Positions 5,947 to 5,994 of a stretch of DNA of 5,994 nt are shown piece by piece (position 1 is the stretch's first letter; each line of letters opens with the position of its first letter). This stretch comes from Blautia sp. (GTDB lineage Bacteria > Bacillota > Clostridia > Lachnospirales > Lachnospiraceae): positions 1-5,994 of the forward strand of contig JAFOJB010000566.1 in assembly GCA_017420455.1 (NCBI GenBank), read 5' to 3'. Under the pieces are notes generated by a model, which was given only the letters and a program-made list of their open reading frames with translations, was not told the DNA's origin and did not search any database. A program made the translations under genes and the position numbers.

Positions 5947-5994
5947 GGGGACGGTCCTTTTGTGTTGGTAATCCAACACAAAAGGACCGTCCCC
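5947..5994. repeat. Perfect 22-base inverted repeat, REP/MITE-like, at the window edge
   Basis: The arm 5947-5968 (beginning GGGGACGGTCC, ending TGTGTTGG) is perfectly complementary to 5973-5994, with a four-base loop TAAT. Just left of it lies related G-rich sequence (5925-5946, with GAACAC and GGGGAACACC). GGGGACGG(T/C)-type palindromes are, from general knowledge, a dispersed intergenic element in many Clostridia and other bacteria, sometimes near IS200-like (RAYT) transposases. No transposase is visible here. The palindrome stops exactly at the window end, so its true length is unknown. It may act as a terminator for a gene outside the window. Confidence 0.7.

Noticed and set aside
5726..5971. 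81-codon plus-strand frame ending in the edge palindrome
   Set aside because: It overlaps the signal peptide, promoter and palindrome, has no clear ribosome site and no recognisable domain; its end merely translates the repeat element.

Overview
The window looks like chromosomal DNA from a low-to-mid GC Gram-positive anaerobe of the Clostridia, most likely a Lachnospiraceae-type gut bacterium. This is inferred from the strong purine-rich ribosome binding sites (AAGGGGGG, AAGGGGGA, GGGAGGGA), the gene types, and an intergenic GGGGACGGTCC-type palindrome of a kind I recall from such genomes. No taxonomic marker gene is present, so the assignment is tentative. All four genes read on the minus strand, right to left.

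Layout in transcription order. At 5947-5994 a near-perfect DNA palindrome touches the window edge. A plausible sigma-A promoter (5832-5860) and a leader with a hairpin (5788-5809) precede the first gene (4279-5760), an unrecognised secreted protein of 493 residues. It has a signal peptide, then 200 residues of tandem LFAEDGPLAG-type repeats in 10- and 14-residue units, an acidic linker and a C-terminal globular region. A 91-base gap with a GC-rich hairpin (4222-4242) leads to a six-segment membrane protein of the DUF308/HdeD family (3642-4187). Fourteen bases on is a UbiB/ABC1/AarF-family atypical kinase (1405-3627) with a long Ala/Glu-rich N-terminal extension and two C-terminal membrane segments. 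Its ribosome site begins in the stop codon of the DUF308 gene, so those two are very probably co-transcribed and translationally coupled.

A 172-base gap with two inverted repeats and a weak promoter candidate separates the kinase from the last gene, a membrane acyltransferase of the acyltransferase-3 (OafA/YrhL-like) family. It starts at 1232 and is still open at base 1, with 410 residues visible.

The products are all membrane or exported proteins, which suggests a cell-envelope theme: a secreted acidic repeat protein, a small membrane protein, a membrane-anchored atypical kinase and an envelope acyltransferase. The repeat protein and its linkage to the DUF308 and UbiB-like genes are the least explained part of the window. 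No RNA genes, CRISPR array, transposase gene or prophage genes were seen.
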